Shown: positions 15,337-25,283 of the stretch, one piece after another
How the letters are laid out: every line of letters starts with the position of its first letter
How positions within the stretch are numbered: position 1 is the stretch's first letter
Origin: Xenorhabdus yunnanensis
Lineage (GTDB): Bacteria; Pseudomonadota; Gammaproteobacteria; Enterobacterales; Enterobacteriaceae
Direction of reading: 5' to 3'
Assembly: GCF_028598805.1 (NCBI RefSeq)
Contig: NZ_JAQRFI010000007.1
Coordinates: 1-64,000 of the forward strand
Length of the DNA stretch: 64,000 nucleotides
The notes under the pieces: model-generated
The model's input: only the letters and a program-made list of their open reading frames with translations
Database searches by the model: none
What the model was told of the DNA's origin: nothing
Made by a program: the position numbers and the translations under genes

Positions 15337-16032
15337 ATGCATAAAATCTTATTAGTTGATGATGACCGTGAACTGACATCGTTATTAAAAGAACTGCTCG
15401 AGATGGAAGGATTCAATATTGTGATCGCCCACAATGGCGAACAGGCTTTGCAATGTATCGATTCTTCAATTGACCTGCTATTGCTGGATATCATGATGCC
15501 GCGCAAGAACGGTATTGAGACACTGAAAGAGCTGCGAAGCCAGCGTCATAAAATCCCCGTTATCATGTTAACCGCTCGAGGTAGCGATTTAGACCGTGTT
15601 TTGGGATTAGAGCTAGGAGCGGATGACTATCTCCCCAAACCTTTTAACGATCGAGAACTTGTCGCCCGCATACGTGCCATTTTGCGCCGTTCCAACTGGA
15701 GTGAAAAACAATCTGAAATAGGAATACCTGTTTTGGAGGTCGATAAACTACGGCTCAACTCTGGGCGTCAGGAAGCCAGTTTTGATGGTACGATTTTGGA
15801 TCTAACTGGCACAGAATTCTCTCTACTTTATTTATTAGCACAACATTTAGGGCAAGTCGTTTCCCGTGAACATTTAAGTCAAGAAGTATTGGGAAAACGC
15901 TTAACGCCTTTTGATCGCGCTATTGATATGCACATTTCGAATCTACGCCGTAAATTACCCAATAGAACAGATGAACTACCATGGTTTAAGACATTACGCG
16001 GCCGTGGATACTTAATGGTTTCCGCAAAATGA
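15337..16032 (+). CDS. cpxR: CpxR response regulator
   Basis: A 231-residue OmpR-family regulator (E. coli CpxR is 232 aa). I use the ATG at 15337 (MHKILLVDDDRELTSLL), preceded by GGAGGAA. The receiver domain has the acidic pocket DDD at 8-10, the phosphoacceptor Asp51 in LLLLDIMMPRKNG and Lys near PKPF. The C-terminal winged helix (about 130-230) ends in FKTLRGRGYLMV. It activates envelope-stress genes, including cpxP. It overlaps cpxA by 4 bp. Confidence 0.95.
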   Translation: MHKILLVDDDRELTSLLKELLEMEGFNIVIAHNGEQALQCIDSSIDLLLLDIMMPRKNGIETLKELRSQRHKIPVIMLTARGSDLDRVLGLELGADDYLPKPFNDRELVARIRAILRRSNWSEKQSEIGIPVLEVDKLRLNSGRQEASFDGTILDLTGTEFSLLYLLAQHLGQVVSREHLSQEVLGKRLTPFDRAIDMHISNLRRKLPNRTDELPWFKTLRGRGYLMVSAK

Positions 16033-17408
16033 TCAATAGCTTGACAGCCCGTATATTCGCCATTTTTTGGTTTACACTCGCACTTGTCCTGATGATAGCC
16101 TTAATGGCCCCTAAACTGGACTCACGGCAATTAGCTCCTCTTTTGGACAATGAATATCAGCTTGGAAAAAAACTGGCAAAACAAATAGAAGAAGAATTAA
16201 TACAGAACCCACGAAAAAGTTTCTGGTGGATAAATATGCTGGACGCTATTAATCTGTTGGCTTCACCGAACGAATACCTGCTCCTTGTCACCTATAATGG
16301 GAATATCATTAACCCTGACCCTACAAGTTCGCACTACCAACGACAAGCTATCCGCAACTTTATCGGGCAATCTGATAATGCAGATCACCCTAAAAAGAAA
16401 AAATATGGTCGTTCGGAAATACTCGGCCCTTTTTCTGTCCTTGATGACGAAGAGCATTACCTCCTCTACCTTATTAGGCCAGCGAGCAGCCCACAATCAG
16501 ATTTTATTAATTTGATGTTTGACCGACCATTTTTACTGCCCGCTGCCACCATGTTAATAAGCGCTCCATTACTACTCTGGCTGGCATGGAGTTTGGCAAA
16601 ACCCGCCCGGAAACTAAAAAATGCAGCAGATGATGTCGCGAAAGGAAACTTACGGCAACATCCTGAACTGGAATCCGGTCCACAAGAGTTTTTAGCTACT
16701 GGTAGCAGTTTCAACCATATGATTAGTGCGCTGGAGAGGATGGTTACCGCCCAACAACGGCTGATTTCCGATATCTCCCATGAACTGCGCACACCGCTTA
16801 CTCGCTTACAATTGGCGACAGCCCTACTTCGTCGCCATCACGGCGAAAGCAAAGAATTAGCACGCATTGAAACAGAGACTCAACGTTTAGATGGAATGAT
16901 TAACGATCTGTTAATACTTTCCCGTCATCAACATAAAAACGAATTACTACGCGAAAATATCAAAGCTTACGATTTATGGCATGACATTTTGGAGAATGCC
17001 AAATTTGAAGTCGAACAAATGCACAAAACATTGGATATCGTTTCTCCTCCCGGAAATTGGGTTATTTACTGTAATCCTGCAACACTTGGCAGCGCACTGG
17101 AAAACATCGTCCGCAATGCACTACGCTACTCCAGCAGCCATATCGCCGTGGCATTCAAGGCAGATAACCAAGGTGTAACCATTACCGTTGATGACGATGG
17201 GCCTGGAGTCAGCCCAGAAGACCGAGAGCATATATTCCGGCCATTTTATCGAACGGATGAAGCGAGAGACAGAGAATCAGGGGGAACGGGATTGGGATTA
17301 GCAATTGTTGAAGCAGCAGTAAACCAGCATCGAGGTTGGGCCAAAGCAGAAGATAGCCCTTTAGGTGGATTACGGCTGGTGATTTGGTTGCCGTTACATG
17401 GGAGATAG
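16029..17408 (+). CDS. cpxA: CpxA envelope-stress sensor histidine kinase
   Basis: A 459-residue inner-membrane kinase. TM1 is about residues 8-27, the periplasmic sensor about 28-165 and TM2 about 168-190, followed by a HAMP domain. The phosphoacceptor histidine is in SDISHELRTPLTRL (about residue 248). The ATP domain has IVRNALRYS, VDDDGPGV and GGTGLGLAIVEAA. It phosphorylates CpxR when the envelope is stressed and dephosphorylates it otherwise. In this lineage the O-antigen locus begins right after it. Confidence 0.95.
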   Translation: MINSLTARIFAIFWFTLALVLMIALMAPKLDSRQLAPLLDNEYQLGKKLAKQIEEELIQNPRKSFWWINMLDAINLLASPNEYLLLVTYNGNIINPDPTSSHYQRQAIRNFIGQSDNADHPKKKKYGRSEILGPFSVLDDEEHYLLYLIRPASSPQSDFINLMFDRPFLLPAATMLISAPLLLWLAWSLAKPARKLKNAADDVAKGNLRQHPELESGPQEFLATGSSFNHMISALERMVTAQQRLISDISHELRTPLTRLQLATALLRRHHGESKELARIETETQRLDGMINDLLILSRHQHKNELLRENIKAYDLWHDILENAKFEVEQMHKTLDIVSPPGNWVIYCNPATLGSALENIVRNALRYSSSHIAVAFKADNQGVTITVDDDGPGVSPEDREHIFRPFYRTDEARDRESGGTGLGLAIVEAAVNQHRGWAKAEDSPLGGLRLVIWLPLHGR

Positions 17409-17484
17409 ATAGTTTTCGTTTTGAAATTTAGTTAGTTACAAGGTGTAACAATTGAAAGAAAAACACTGTTATACTTGACCTCAA

Positions 17485-17510
17485 AGCGACGAGAGACTAA
17501 TCTCGTCGCT
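17485..17510 (+). terminator. Hairpin after cpxA, likely terminator
   Basis: A perfect 10-bp stem, AGCGACGAGA (17485-17494) with TCTCGTCGCT (17501-17510), and a 6-nt loop, 76 bp past cpxA. There is no T-run directly after it, so termination may be weak. Confidence 0.5.
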
Positions 17511-17586
17511 GCTTAACACAAATCGTTGATATGTTAATTTTTGTTAAGAAAAATATCAATTAGATAATTAAACTTGTAAAGCATAA

Positions 17587-17625
17587 TGAGCACTCTGGGA
17601 GCCATAACCCAGTGCGGTAGCTTTA
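17587..17625 (+). promoter_or_regulatory. JUMPstart element with ops (RfaH recruitment) before the O-antigen operon
   Basis: GAGCACTCTGGGAGCC followed by ACCCAGTGCGGTAGCTTT matches the 39-bp JUMPstart consensus found upstream of O-antigen and capsule operons. The ops core GCGGTAGC is at 17614-17621. RNA polymerase pauses at ops, and RfaH joins it and suppresses termination through the long AT-rich operon. It lies 44 bp before the first gene's ATG at 17669. Confidence 0.88.
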
Positions 17626-17668
17626 TCTATAATATGAAAATATCCAAATAATATTGATAAAAATTATT

Positions 17669-18559
17669 ATGAAAATAACCATCAGAAGTATAGCTAAAAA
17701 ACTTGTCTATCATGTATGCTCAATCTCTCCATTATTAACAACTAAAATACATTTCTATGATCGATTCAAAAAATTCTTGAACCTAGAACAGCCTGAAACT
17801 TTTAATGAAAAATTACAATGGCTAAAATTTAATACTTATAATAATAATCCATTAATAACATTATGTGCAGATAAATTTTCTGTAAGAGAATATATAAAAG
17901 AAATAGGCCATCCAGAAATCTTGAACGAAATCTATGGAGTTTGGAATTCTGTTGAAGAAATAGATTGGGATTTATTACCTAACAAATTTGTTATGAAATG
18001 CAATCATGGAGCTGGCTATAATATAATATGTGAAAATAAAAAATATATAGACAAAAATAGCTATAAAAGAAAATTAAACAATTGGATGAAACAGGATTTT
18101 TGGAAAAATTATGCGGAGCTACACTATAAAAATATCAAAAAAAAAATAATATGTGAGAAATATATAGAAACAGAAAATGGACAACTACCAGAAGATTATA
18201 AAGTTTTTTGTTTCCATGGCAAGCCTAAATTTATTATGATTTGTACCGAGAGAGACACAGGAAGCCCTAAATTTTATTTTGTCGATTTGGAATGGAGATT
18301 ACTACCATATGGTTCGAATTATTTTAGCTTGAATAAACCTATAAACAAACCAATAGGCCATGAGAAATTAATTGAATATAGCAAGAAGCTGTCATCAAAT
18401 TTTCCATTTGTTAGAGTAGATTTTTATTTAAATAGCGGTAATATAATATTTGGGGAATTAACTTTTTTTCCTGCTGCCGGATTGGATAACGACTTAAATA
18501 ATGAAGAAAATAAAAACGTCGATTTGGAAATAGGAAAAATGATTAATTTAAAAGAATAA
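17669..18559 (+). CDS. TupA-like ATP-grasp protein of the O-antigen locus
   Basis: A 296-residue protein from the ATG at 17669 (MKITIRSIAKKLVYHVCS). It matches the TupA-like ATP-grasp family found in polysaccharide loci: LEQPETFNEKLQWLKF, ADKFSVREYIKEIG, KFVMKCNHGAGYNIIC, EDYKVFCFHGKPKFI and a late VRVDFYL. The family is often annotated as a glycosyltransferase, but the fold suggests ATP-dependent ligation, so it may attach an amino acid or other acid to the sugar unit. It is the first gene after JUMPstart. Composition is strongly AT-rich compared with cpxA. Confidence 0.75.
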   Translation: MKITIRSIAKKLVYHVCSISPLLTTKIHFYDRFKKFLNLEQPETFNEKLQWLKFNTYNNNPLITLCADKFSVREYIKEIGHPEILNEIYGVWNSVEEIDWDLLPNKFVMKCNHGAGYNIICENKKYIDKNSYKRKLNNWMKQDFWKNYAELHYKNIKKKIICEKYIETENGQLPEDYKVFCFHGKPKFIMICTERDTGSPKFYFVDLEWRLLPYGSNYFSLNKPINKPIGHEKLIEYSKKLSSNFPFVRVDFYLNSGNIIFGELTFFPAAGLDNDLNNEENKNVDLEIGKMINLKE

Positions 18560-18564
18560 TAATA

Positions 18565-19797
18565 ATGAATAAAAAAAAGGAAATATTAAGGAATTTATTA
18601 ACTCTATCAATGGTTCATGTTTTAGGATTAATAATACCTATAATAACAATGCCTATATTATCAAGAGCTATGGGGGCTGATATATATGGGAAGTATTTAT
18701 TATTCTTAACAATTATAGTTTTTGGCCATACTATAATAGATTATGGCGCACAATATACCGGCGTCAGAGATATATCTAAAAACAAAAACAATAAAAATAG
18801 AATAAAGATTATTTATACCAAAAACCAAAGTGTAAGATTGTTATTATCTATAATATATTCTCTATTAGCTGTAATATATTCACATTGTTTTCTTGAAACA
18901 ATATTGACAAAATGGTTAATATATTATGCTATACCTTATTTTTTGGGATATGTTTTAGTCTGTTTCTGGTTTTTTCAGGGATTATCTAAAACTCAATATA
19001 TTCTATATATCTCACTTTTTGGAAAAATAGTAAATTTACTAGCAATACTATTGTTTACAAATAACCAAAATTATATAAAATTAGTAATGTTAAGCACTTG
19101 TTATCCAATGCTATTATGTGGATTAGTTGTGTTCTTTACTTTATATTTGAAAAAAAAATATAGTATATTAAAAATAAAAGGGCTAGCAAATCAATTAAAA
19201 GATGGTTATAATATATTCATAGGTATATTAGCTCCTAATTTTTATAATGCTATACCAACAATATACCTAAGCAGTATATCCTCTCCGTTAGAATTTGCAA
19301 AGTATATTGTCGCGATAAAATTGTGCGGTATTATAACATCATTTCAAGATGTATTATCCAAAGCAATTTATCCAATATTAGCAAGAGAAGAAAAAAACCA
19401 CTTATATAAAATACTTTGGATAAATATTATCATTGCAGCCCCTATTATATTAATCATAATTTTCCTCGGAAAAGGAATTATTAATTTATTTTTAGGCTCA
19501 CAATACAATGATAATATTTATATTTATTTAATATCTATAAGTATATTATTCGTAGGCATGGCTAACTCCTATAGCCAAGGATATTTCATACCTAAAAAAC
19601 TAGATAAAGAATATCGAAATATTTCATTAAGAATATCTATAATTTCATCTTTATTAACAATTATATTAATTTATTTTCTAGGGTTAATTGGTGGGGCAAT
19701 ATCCTTAACTATTGCTAGAACCTTATTCTATATAGATTATAAAATAACATATGATAAAATAGAAAAGCGGAGTAATAAAATTGGAAAAAATCAATGA
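18565..19797 (+). CDS. wzx: Wzx O-unit flippase
   Basis: A 410-residue polytopic membrane protein of the polysaccharide transporter (MOP) superfamily. It has about 12 hydrophobic spans and the family-typical start LLTLSMVHVLGLIIPIITMP followed by LSRAMGADIYGKYLLFL. It would flip undecaprenyl-linked O-units to the periplasm. It begins 5 bp after the TupA-like gene and overlaps the next gene by 17 bp. It is highly AT-rich with rare codons, typical of transferred O-antigen genes. Confidence 0.88.
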   Translation: MNKKKEILRNLLTLSMVHVLGLIIPIITMPILSRAMGADIYGKYLLFLTIIVFGHTIIDYGAQYTGVRDISKNKNNKNRIKIIYTKNQSVRLLLSIIYSLLAVIYSHCFLETILTKWLIYYAIPYFLGYVLVCFWFFQGLSKTQYILYISLFGKIVNLLAILLFTNNQNYIKLVMLSTCYPMLLCGLVVFFTLYLKKKYSILKIKGLANQLKDGYNIFIGILAPNFYNAIPTIYLSSISSPLEFAKYIVAIKLCGIITSFQDVLSKAIYPILAREEKNHLYKILWINIIIAAPIILIIIFLGKGIINLFLGSQYNDNIYIYLISISILFVGMANSYSQGYFIPKKLDKEYRNISLRISIISSLLTIILIYFLGLIGGAISLTIARTLFYIDYKITYDKIEKRSNKIGKNQ

Positions 19798-20587
19798 TCA
19801 GTATGGTTCTTTTTATGTTTCTAAAAGAAATAACTCCTCCCCTATGATCTCCATTATTATGTCTGCTTTTAACGCAGAAATAAGCATAGAAAAATCAATA
19901 AATTCCATATTATCACAAACATATAAAAATTTCGAACTAATAATCTGTGATGATGGTTCAAGTGATAATACATTTAATATTTGCCAGATGCTAGCCAGAC
20001 AAGATAATAGGATAATATTAGTTAAACAAAAAAACATAGGACTAACAAAATCATTAAACCGAATGTTAACACTAGCAACAGGAACTTACATTGCACGCCA
20101 AGATTCTGATGATATAAGTTTACCTAATAGATTAGAAATTCAATTCAATTTCCTATTAAAAACTATAAGGTATGACTTTTGTGTTAGCCAATACTTTATA
20201 AATGGTAATATAAAACCTATGAATGTTCTCGTAGAAAACTTTCATCCTACATTATTGCGATGGGGTAATTTTATCTGCCATGGAACTTTTTTTGGGGAAA
20301 AAAAATTATTTGATGAAGTTAAGTATAATGATGAAATAAGATACAGTCAGGACTATGATTTTTTATTACGAATGAAAAACAAATATAAAATTGCATATAT
20401 TAAAGAACCTTTATATGAATACTCCACTTCAGAAAACAGGATTTCTTCAAGAAAGAAAGATTCACAAAATAAATTTGCTAAAGATATAAACAAACAAAAT
20501 TTTAAAATTGGTTCAATTTCAAAAAATATACTTATAAAAGTGATAAGAATAATCCATGCATTAATTATAAAATACAAAAAAAAATGA
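19781..20587 (+). CDS. Glycosyltransferase family 2 (O-unit assembly)
   Basis: A 268-residue GT-A transferase. The N-terminal domain shows ISIIMSAFNAEISIEKSINS, FELIICDDGSSDNT and the metal-binding ARQDSDDISLP, standard family 2 motifs. The donor and acceptor sugars cannot be told from sequence. Translation probably begins at the TTG at 19781, inside the end of wzx; a weaker option is further in. It overlaps the Wzy gene by 4 bp. Confidence 0.87.
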   Translation: MEKINDQYGSFYVSKRNNSSPMISIIMSAFNAEISIEKSINSILSQTYKNFELIICDDGSSDNTFNICQMLARQDNRIILVKQKNIGLTKSLNRMLTLATGTYIARQDSDDISLPNRLEIQFNFLLKTIRYDFCVSQYFINGNIKPMNVLVENFHPTLLRWGNFICHGTFFGEKKLFDEVKYNDEIRYSQDYDFLLRMKNKYKIAYIKEPLYEYSTSENRISSRKKDSQNKFAKDINKQNFKIGSISKNILIKVIRIIHALIIKYKKK

Positions 20588-21786
20588 ATACACTATTATT
20601 AACGCTATCAATATTATCTGCATCTTTAATCAGCTTCAATCCATATATTAATATTATAACCCTCTTTTTCTCATTTTTATCCTTTATATATTGCAAAACA
20701 ACTAACTATAGTATCAACTATAAATTTATTAAAGTAATATTCGGAATATCGTTAATATTATTATCTTTTCTTTCTCTAAGTTTTATCCTTTATTCCATTG
20801 AGAATAGTAATATATTTACTTCCTTCAAGGATAACACAATAATAAATAATTCCATAAATAAATTTATAAGTGTAATAAATTATTTTATGATTTCAATATC
20901 ACTTTTCCGTATAAAGGAAGATCATGATTGCATAGCAAAAGTGATCAGCAAAGTGTTAAATGTTCATTTAATATTCTTTTATATACAAACTATTGTTATT
21001 TATTTAACCGGTTATTATATTGATATTGTTAAGTTTATTACAGGTGAAGAAAGCAGATACATCAATGTGTGGCATAATACTACCAATTCAATTATGCTAT
21101 ATAGGCCTACAGGATTATTAGTTGAGCCATCTACATATGCTGTAGTTCTTTCATCATTATTAATACCCTTATATCTTATACGCAAAAAAATAAGCATCTT
21201 ATTCATTTTATCTATGATAAGCTTATTAATATGCAGCTCTTCTGTGGGAAAAATATTATTCGTATTAATATCTATTATTCTTATTCAAAACGTATATATT
21301 AGAAAAGTAAAAATATATAATTTTATCCTACTAACATTGCTATGTATTATAGGCATAGTAGCTATTGTTTATCCTTCTCTAATTGATATATTTATATCTA
21401 GAGCCCAATACACCTTAAAGCTAAGAATAGAGACTATTAGATTAATTTTGGACCGAGATTTGTGGGATCTAATTATTGGAAAAGGATATTTCCTGATTGA
21501 AGATAAAATATACAATTATAATCTTAATGAGATGAATAGAGAATATGCTACAATAGCAGATATAGGTTTTATATTATATAGCTTTTCAGTTTCATTAATA
21601 CTCTCTCTAATTTTATTTATATTTATTTTTCTAAACTTAAAAAGAAAGATTTATTACTTCCTTCCTATTTTAGCTTTACTAATAACAAAACTAAATTTCG
21701 AGCACTCTATTTTTTGGATTTCTATAACATTGATAATATTAATTTCACAAAAAAGACAATATGAAAATAACCTCACTAATAGCTAA
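20584..21786 (+). CDS. wzy: Wzy-like O-antigen polymerase
   Basis: A 400-residue protein made almost wholly of membrane spans (about 10-11), with a larger loop near residues 150-180 (GEESRYINVWHNTTNSIMLY) and the motif RPTGLLVEPSTYA, as in many Wzy polymerases. It would join O-units in the periplasm. Wzy and the WaaL ligase look alike, and this is the only such protein in the window; the locus context favours Wzy. Sequence is poorly conserved in this family, so the call rests on topology and position. Confidence 0.8.
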   Translation: MNTLLLTLSILSASLISFNPYINIITLFFSFLSFIYCKTTNYSINYKFIKVIFGISLILLSFLSLSFILYSIENSNIFTSFKDNTIINNSINKFISVINYFMISISLFRIKEDHDCIAKVISKVLNVHLIFFYIQTIVIYLTGYYIDIVKFITGEESRYINVWHNTTNSIMLYRPTGLLVEPSTYAVVLSSLLIPLYLIRKKISILFILSMISLLICSSSVGKILFVLISIILIQNVYIRKVKIYNFILLTLLCIIGIVAIVYPSLIDIFISRAQYTLKLRIETIRLILDRDLWDLIIGKGYFLIEDKIYNYNLNEMNREYATIADIGFILYSFSVSLILSLILFIFIFLNLKRKIYYFLPILALLITKLNFEHSIFWISITLIILISQKRQYENNLTNS

Positions 21787-22798
21787 TAACATACATTGTG
21801 GCTCTAATTATGTCCACTACTTATTATCAAAAGGAAATAACAAATGGAATATATTATCTTTACGAGGAAAAAAAAATCAATTATACGATCTATCTATAAA
21901 AAATCTAAAGCTATCTCGTTATAGGATGCTATTTAATATTTTATTCTTGAGTAAAATATTAAATGAAATAAGAAATACAGATGTGATCCTTGCAGATGGG
22001 ATATTTCCTTATATTTATGGGAAAATAATAAGAAAATATGCCCCTACAATTAAGGTATTTTTCTTAGTACATAATGATTATTCAATAAATAACAGAAGTA
22101 ATTGGAAGATACTCCCTAAATGGCTATTCAATTTTATATATGATTTTCTATTAAGAAATGAAAAAGTAATTACAACCTCTCTATCAGCCTCTGAAGGATT
22201 AAAAAAAAGGAATATAAAATCATTCCATATAGATAATGGCTGTATTACTCCCATATATGGAAAAAATAAAAATGCAGACAATAAAATACTTAACTTCTGG
22301 TATGTAGGAAGACTAGTAAAAGCTAAGCAGGTAGGTTTGTTAATAAAAGCATTCTACAATTTACCTAGTCATTGTAGACTAAATATAGTTGGTAATGGTG
22401 ATGAAAAAGAAAAATTAAATCATCTATCTATTGAAAGAAATATTAACTGTAAATTTTGGGGAGAGATAGAAAATCCTTTTTCCATTATCCATCCAGGTGA
22501 TATATTTGTATTACCATCACTCGTAGAAGGTAAATCAATAGCTCTAATGGAAGCTATACTATCAAATTGTTATTGTATAGCTTCAGATATAGATGCAAAT
22601 AGAGAATTTGAAAAGTATAATGTGACTTTATTTTCAGTGTGTTCTGTAGAAAGTTTAAATTCAAAACTGGTTTTTTCATCAAAATTATCTCAGAAACAGA
22701 GAATCAAAGTAACAAGAGTTGATTTAGCAGATCAAGATTTTTCCCAAAAAGAAATGCAAAAGAAGTACATAAAGGTATTCAATGAAAAAAACACATAA
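21761..22798 (+). CDS. Glycosyltransferase family 4 (O-unit assembly)
   Basis: A 345-residue GT-B transferase. The C-terminal domain has the family 4 features LNFWYVGRLVKAKQVGLLIKA (about residues 180-200), LNIVGNGDEKEKL and the donor-binding FVLPSLVEGKSIALMEAILS with its E-x7-E spacing. The start overlaps the polymerase gene by 26 bp and the end overlaps the next gene by 17 bp. Linkage and sugar specificity are unknown. Confidence 0.85.
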   Translation: MKITSLIANNIHCGSNYVHYLLSKGNNKWNILSLRGKKNQLYDLSIKNLKLSRYRMLFNILFLSKILNEIRNTDVILADGIFPYIYGKIIRKYAPTIKVFFLVHNDYSINNRSNWKILPKWLFNFIYDFLLRNEKVITTSLSASEGLKKRNIKSFHIDNGCITPIYGKNKNADNKILNFWYVGRLVKAKQVGLLIKAFYNLPSHCRLNIVGNGDEKEKLNHLSIERNINCKFWGEIENPFSIIHPGDIFVLPSLVEGKSIALMEAILSNCYCIASDIDANREFEKYNVTLFSVCSVESLNSKLVFSSKLSQKQRIKVTRVDLADQDFSQKEMQKKYIKVFNEKNT

Positions 22799-24092
22799 TA
22801 TACTAACTTTAGATCCTATGTATTCAAACTTACATAGTAAAATAGCTTCTTTATACTGCGGAAAAAAAATAGCATTACTATCCTCATTTGCAATAAGCCA
22901 TTATTTAGACGAATTTGATTGCCATTATATAAATAAAGAAATAAAAAATATTATACCGTCGAATGAAGATAAAATTATTGTCCTAAACACCCCCTCTATT
23001 TATAAAGCAAAAATAGAATATCAAGAAAAAAGAGAATTAAATTTAAATGAAATTGAATATATGAGTCAATTTGTTTCTTTTATTAGAAATTTTATAATAA
23101 AACACAATATTAAATTAGTATTACTTCATAATGATCTAAGATGGCATCACGCTCTTACTATAAAAATATGTAAGATATTAAATATAACTTATATTGTAAC
23201 TGAACAGGGATTATTTAGACCTAATACAACTATTTTAGATCCTAAAGGAGTAAATGCATTTTCATCTTTAATTAAAATTAAGAAGTTCTCTTTTTCACCT
23301 TATATATCTTCATCTAATAATTCACATAATACTTCGATAGCACATCACCATAATTCAATAAAATCAAAATATCATTTTTTTATTTTTTTACTACTTCTAA
23401 AAATAGAAAAAACATTTAGTTCATCAACTCTATTAAAATATCAACATAATAGTTTCAGTATAAGGAAATACATAAAGAGACATATTAATCAATTTAAAAA
23501 TGGCTCCTATCATGACAGAACATCTATAATAGAGTTACCTGTTAACTATATATTTGTTCCTCTCCAACTAGAGGAAGACACACAAATATTAATACATAGT
23601 AATATCAAATCAAATCAACTCCTCATAAAAGAAATAGAGAAATGTGTTCGTAACGTTAATCCTAATATAAGCATTCTATTTAAAAAACATCCTAATGATA
23701 ATAAAAATTATATTTTAGGTTGTAATAGTCAGATGGTTTTAGGTGGAGTACACGAATTAGCTGAAAAATCAAAATTATCAATAACAATAAACTCTAGTGC
23801 GGCCATAGATATTATTAAAACTGATTGCCCATTGATTTTACTTGGTAATTCCATCTATGACAAGGAGGATATAGCTATAAAATCCAACCTAGTTAACTTA
23901 GAAAAAACCATATATTCTATATTAATAAATAAAGAAACTCCACATACTAAGAAAGCAAGAAAAGAATATCTAGACTATTTATATTATAGCTATAGTCTGC
24001 ATGGTGCAGGATATTCATATAATATGAATAAAATAAAAAGAAAATTAACAGAAATAGGCTATTTTAATACTGAGAAAATCAAAAATGTATAA
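22782..24092 (+). CDS. KpsS/Capsule_synth-like protein, possible beta-Kdo transferase
   Basis: A 436-residue protein. The C-terminal half resembles the Capsule_synth (KpsC/KpsS) family: [30 protein letters not shown] (the K-x-H-P motif), and [20 protein letters not shown] near the end. Several members of this group transfer beta-linked Kdo. The N-terminal half is not recognisable. It lies between a family 4 transferase and ugd, in the same operon. If active, it would add an acidic sugar to the O-unit. Similarity is motif-level only. Confidence 0.6.
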   Translation: MKKTHNILTLDPMYSNLHSKIASLYCGKKIALLSSFAISHYLDEFDCHYINKEIKNIIPSNEDKIIVLNTPSIYKAKIEYQEKRELNLNEIEYMSQFVSFIRNFIIKHNIKLVLLHNDLRWHHALTIKICKILNITYIVTEQGLFRPNTTILDPKGVNAFSSLIKIKKFSFSPYISSSNNSHNTSIAHHHNSIKSKYHFFIFLLLLKIEKTFSSSTLLKYQHNSFSIRKYIKRHINQFKNGSYHDRTSIIELPVNYIFVPLQLEEDTQILIHSNIKSNQLLIKEIEKCVRNVNPNISILFKKHPNDNKNYILGCNSQMVLGGVHELAEKSKLSITINSSAAIDIIKTDCPLILLGNSIYDKEDIAIKSNLVNLEKTIYSILINKETPHTKKARKEYLDYLYYSYSLHGAGYSYNMNKIKRKLTEIGYFNTEKIKNV

Positions 24093-25254
24093 AATTACTA
24101 TAGTTGGTATAGGATATGTTGGTTTGTCCAATGGGATACTTTTATCTCAAAATAATCTAGTGGTTGCCTTAGATGTTGATAAAGAAAAAATAAATTTCAT
24201 TAAAGAAAAAAAAATTTTTATAAAAGATCTAGAAATGGATTTTTTTATTAAAGAAAAGTATCTTAATTTCGAAGCAACTCTAGATAAGAAAGAAGCATAT
24301 GAGAAATCTAATTTTGTAATCATTTCCACCCCAACAGATTATGATCCAAACACCAATTATTTCAACACAAAATCAGTAGAATCTGTTATTGAAGATGTCC
24401 TAGAATACAACCCTTCAGCAACAATGGTAATAAAATCAACCATTCCAGTTGGTTTTACCAAACAAATGCGAGAAAAATATCAAACTGACAATATTATTTT
24501 TTCTCCCGAATTCTTACGTGAAGGCCGTGCTCTTTACGATAATCTATATCCATCCAGAATTGTCGTCGGTGAACGCTCAGAAAGAGCAAAAGTATTTGCT
24601 AACCTTCTTATAGAAGGTGCAATCAAACAGGATATTCCTGTTCTTTTTACCGACTCCACTGAAGCCGAAGCTATTAAACTCTTCGCTAATACCTATCTTG
24701 CTATGCGTGTAGCTTATTTTAATGAACTAGATAGCTATGCTGAAGCTAAAGGACTAGATTCACGCCAAATTATTGAAGGTGTATGCTTAGATCCACGTAT
24801 TGGTAACCATTACAATAATCCATCTTTTGGTTATGGTGGTTATTGCCTTCCAAAAGATACAAAACAGTTATTGGCTAATTATCAGGAAGTACCAAATAAT
24901 ATTATTGGTGCAATTGTAGAAGCTAATCGAACGCGTAAAGACTTTATTGCCGACTTGATCATCAGTAAAAATCCCAAAATAGTTGGTGTTTATCGTCTTA
25001 TTATGAAATCAGGCTCGGATAATTTCAGAGCTTCCTCAATTCAAGGAATAATGAAACGAATCAAAGCCAAAGGTATTGAGGTGGTAATTTTTGAACCTGA
25101 GATGAAAGAAGAAAACTTCTTCAATTCCAGACTAATTCGTGATTTAAATGAATTTAAAACTATATCTGACGTTATTATTTCAAATCGTATGTCTGTAGAC
25201 TTAAAAGACGTAAAATCAAAAGTATATTCACGTGATCTTTTTGGAAATGATTGA
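24085..25254 (+). CDS. ugd: UDP-glucose 6-dehydrogenase
   Basis: A 389-residue enzyme (E. coli Ugd is 388 aa) oxidising UDP-glucose to UDP-glucuronate with two NAD. The NAD site is [14 protein letters not shown]. The catalytic cysteine is in [13 protein letters not shown] (about residue 256). [19 protein letters not shown] and [20 protein letters not shown] are also conserved. Codon use becomes less AT-rich past about 24.4 kb, so the 3' part looks more ancestral. The product feeds the epimerase downstream. Confidence 0.93.
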   Translation: MYKITIVGIGYVGLSNGILLSQNNLVVALDVDKEKINFIKEKKIFIKDLEMDFFIKEKYLNFEATLDKKEAYEKSNFVIISTPTDYDPNTNYFNTKSVESVIEDVLEYNPSATMVIKSTIPVGFTKQMREKYQTDNIIFSPEFLREGRALYDNLYPSRIVVGERSERAKVFANLLIEGAIKQDIPVLFTDSTEAEAIKLFANTYLAMRVAYFNELDSYAEAKGLDSRQIIEGVCLDPRIGNHYNNPSFGYGGYCLPKDTKQLLANYQEVPNNIIGAIVEANRTRKDFIADLIISKNPKIVGVYRLIMKSGSDNFRASSIQGIMKRIKAKGIEVVIFEPEMKEENFFNSRLIRDLNEFKTISDVIISNRMSVDLKDVKSKVYSRDLFGND

Positions 25255-25283
25255 TTTATATAAACTATAACAGTTGAATTATT

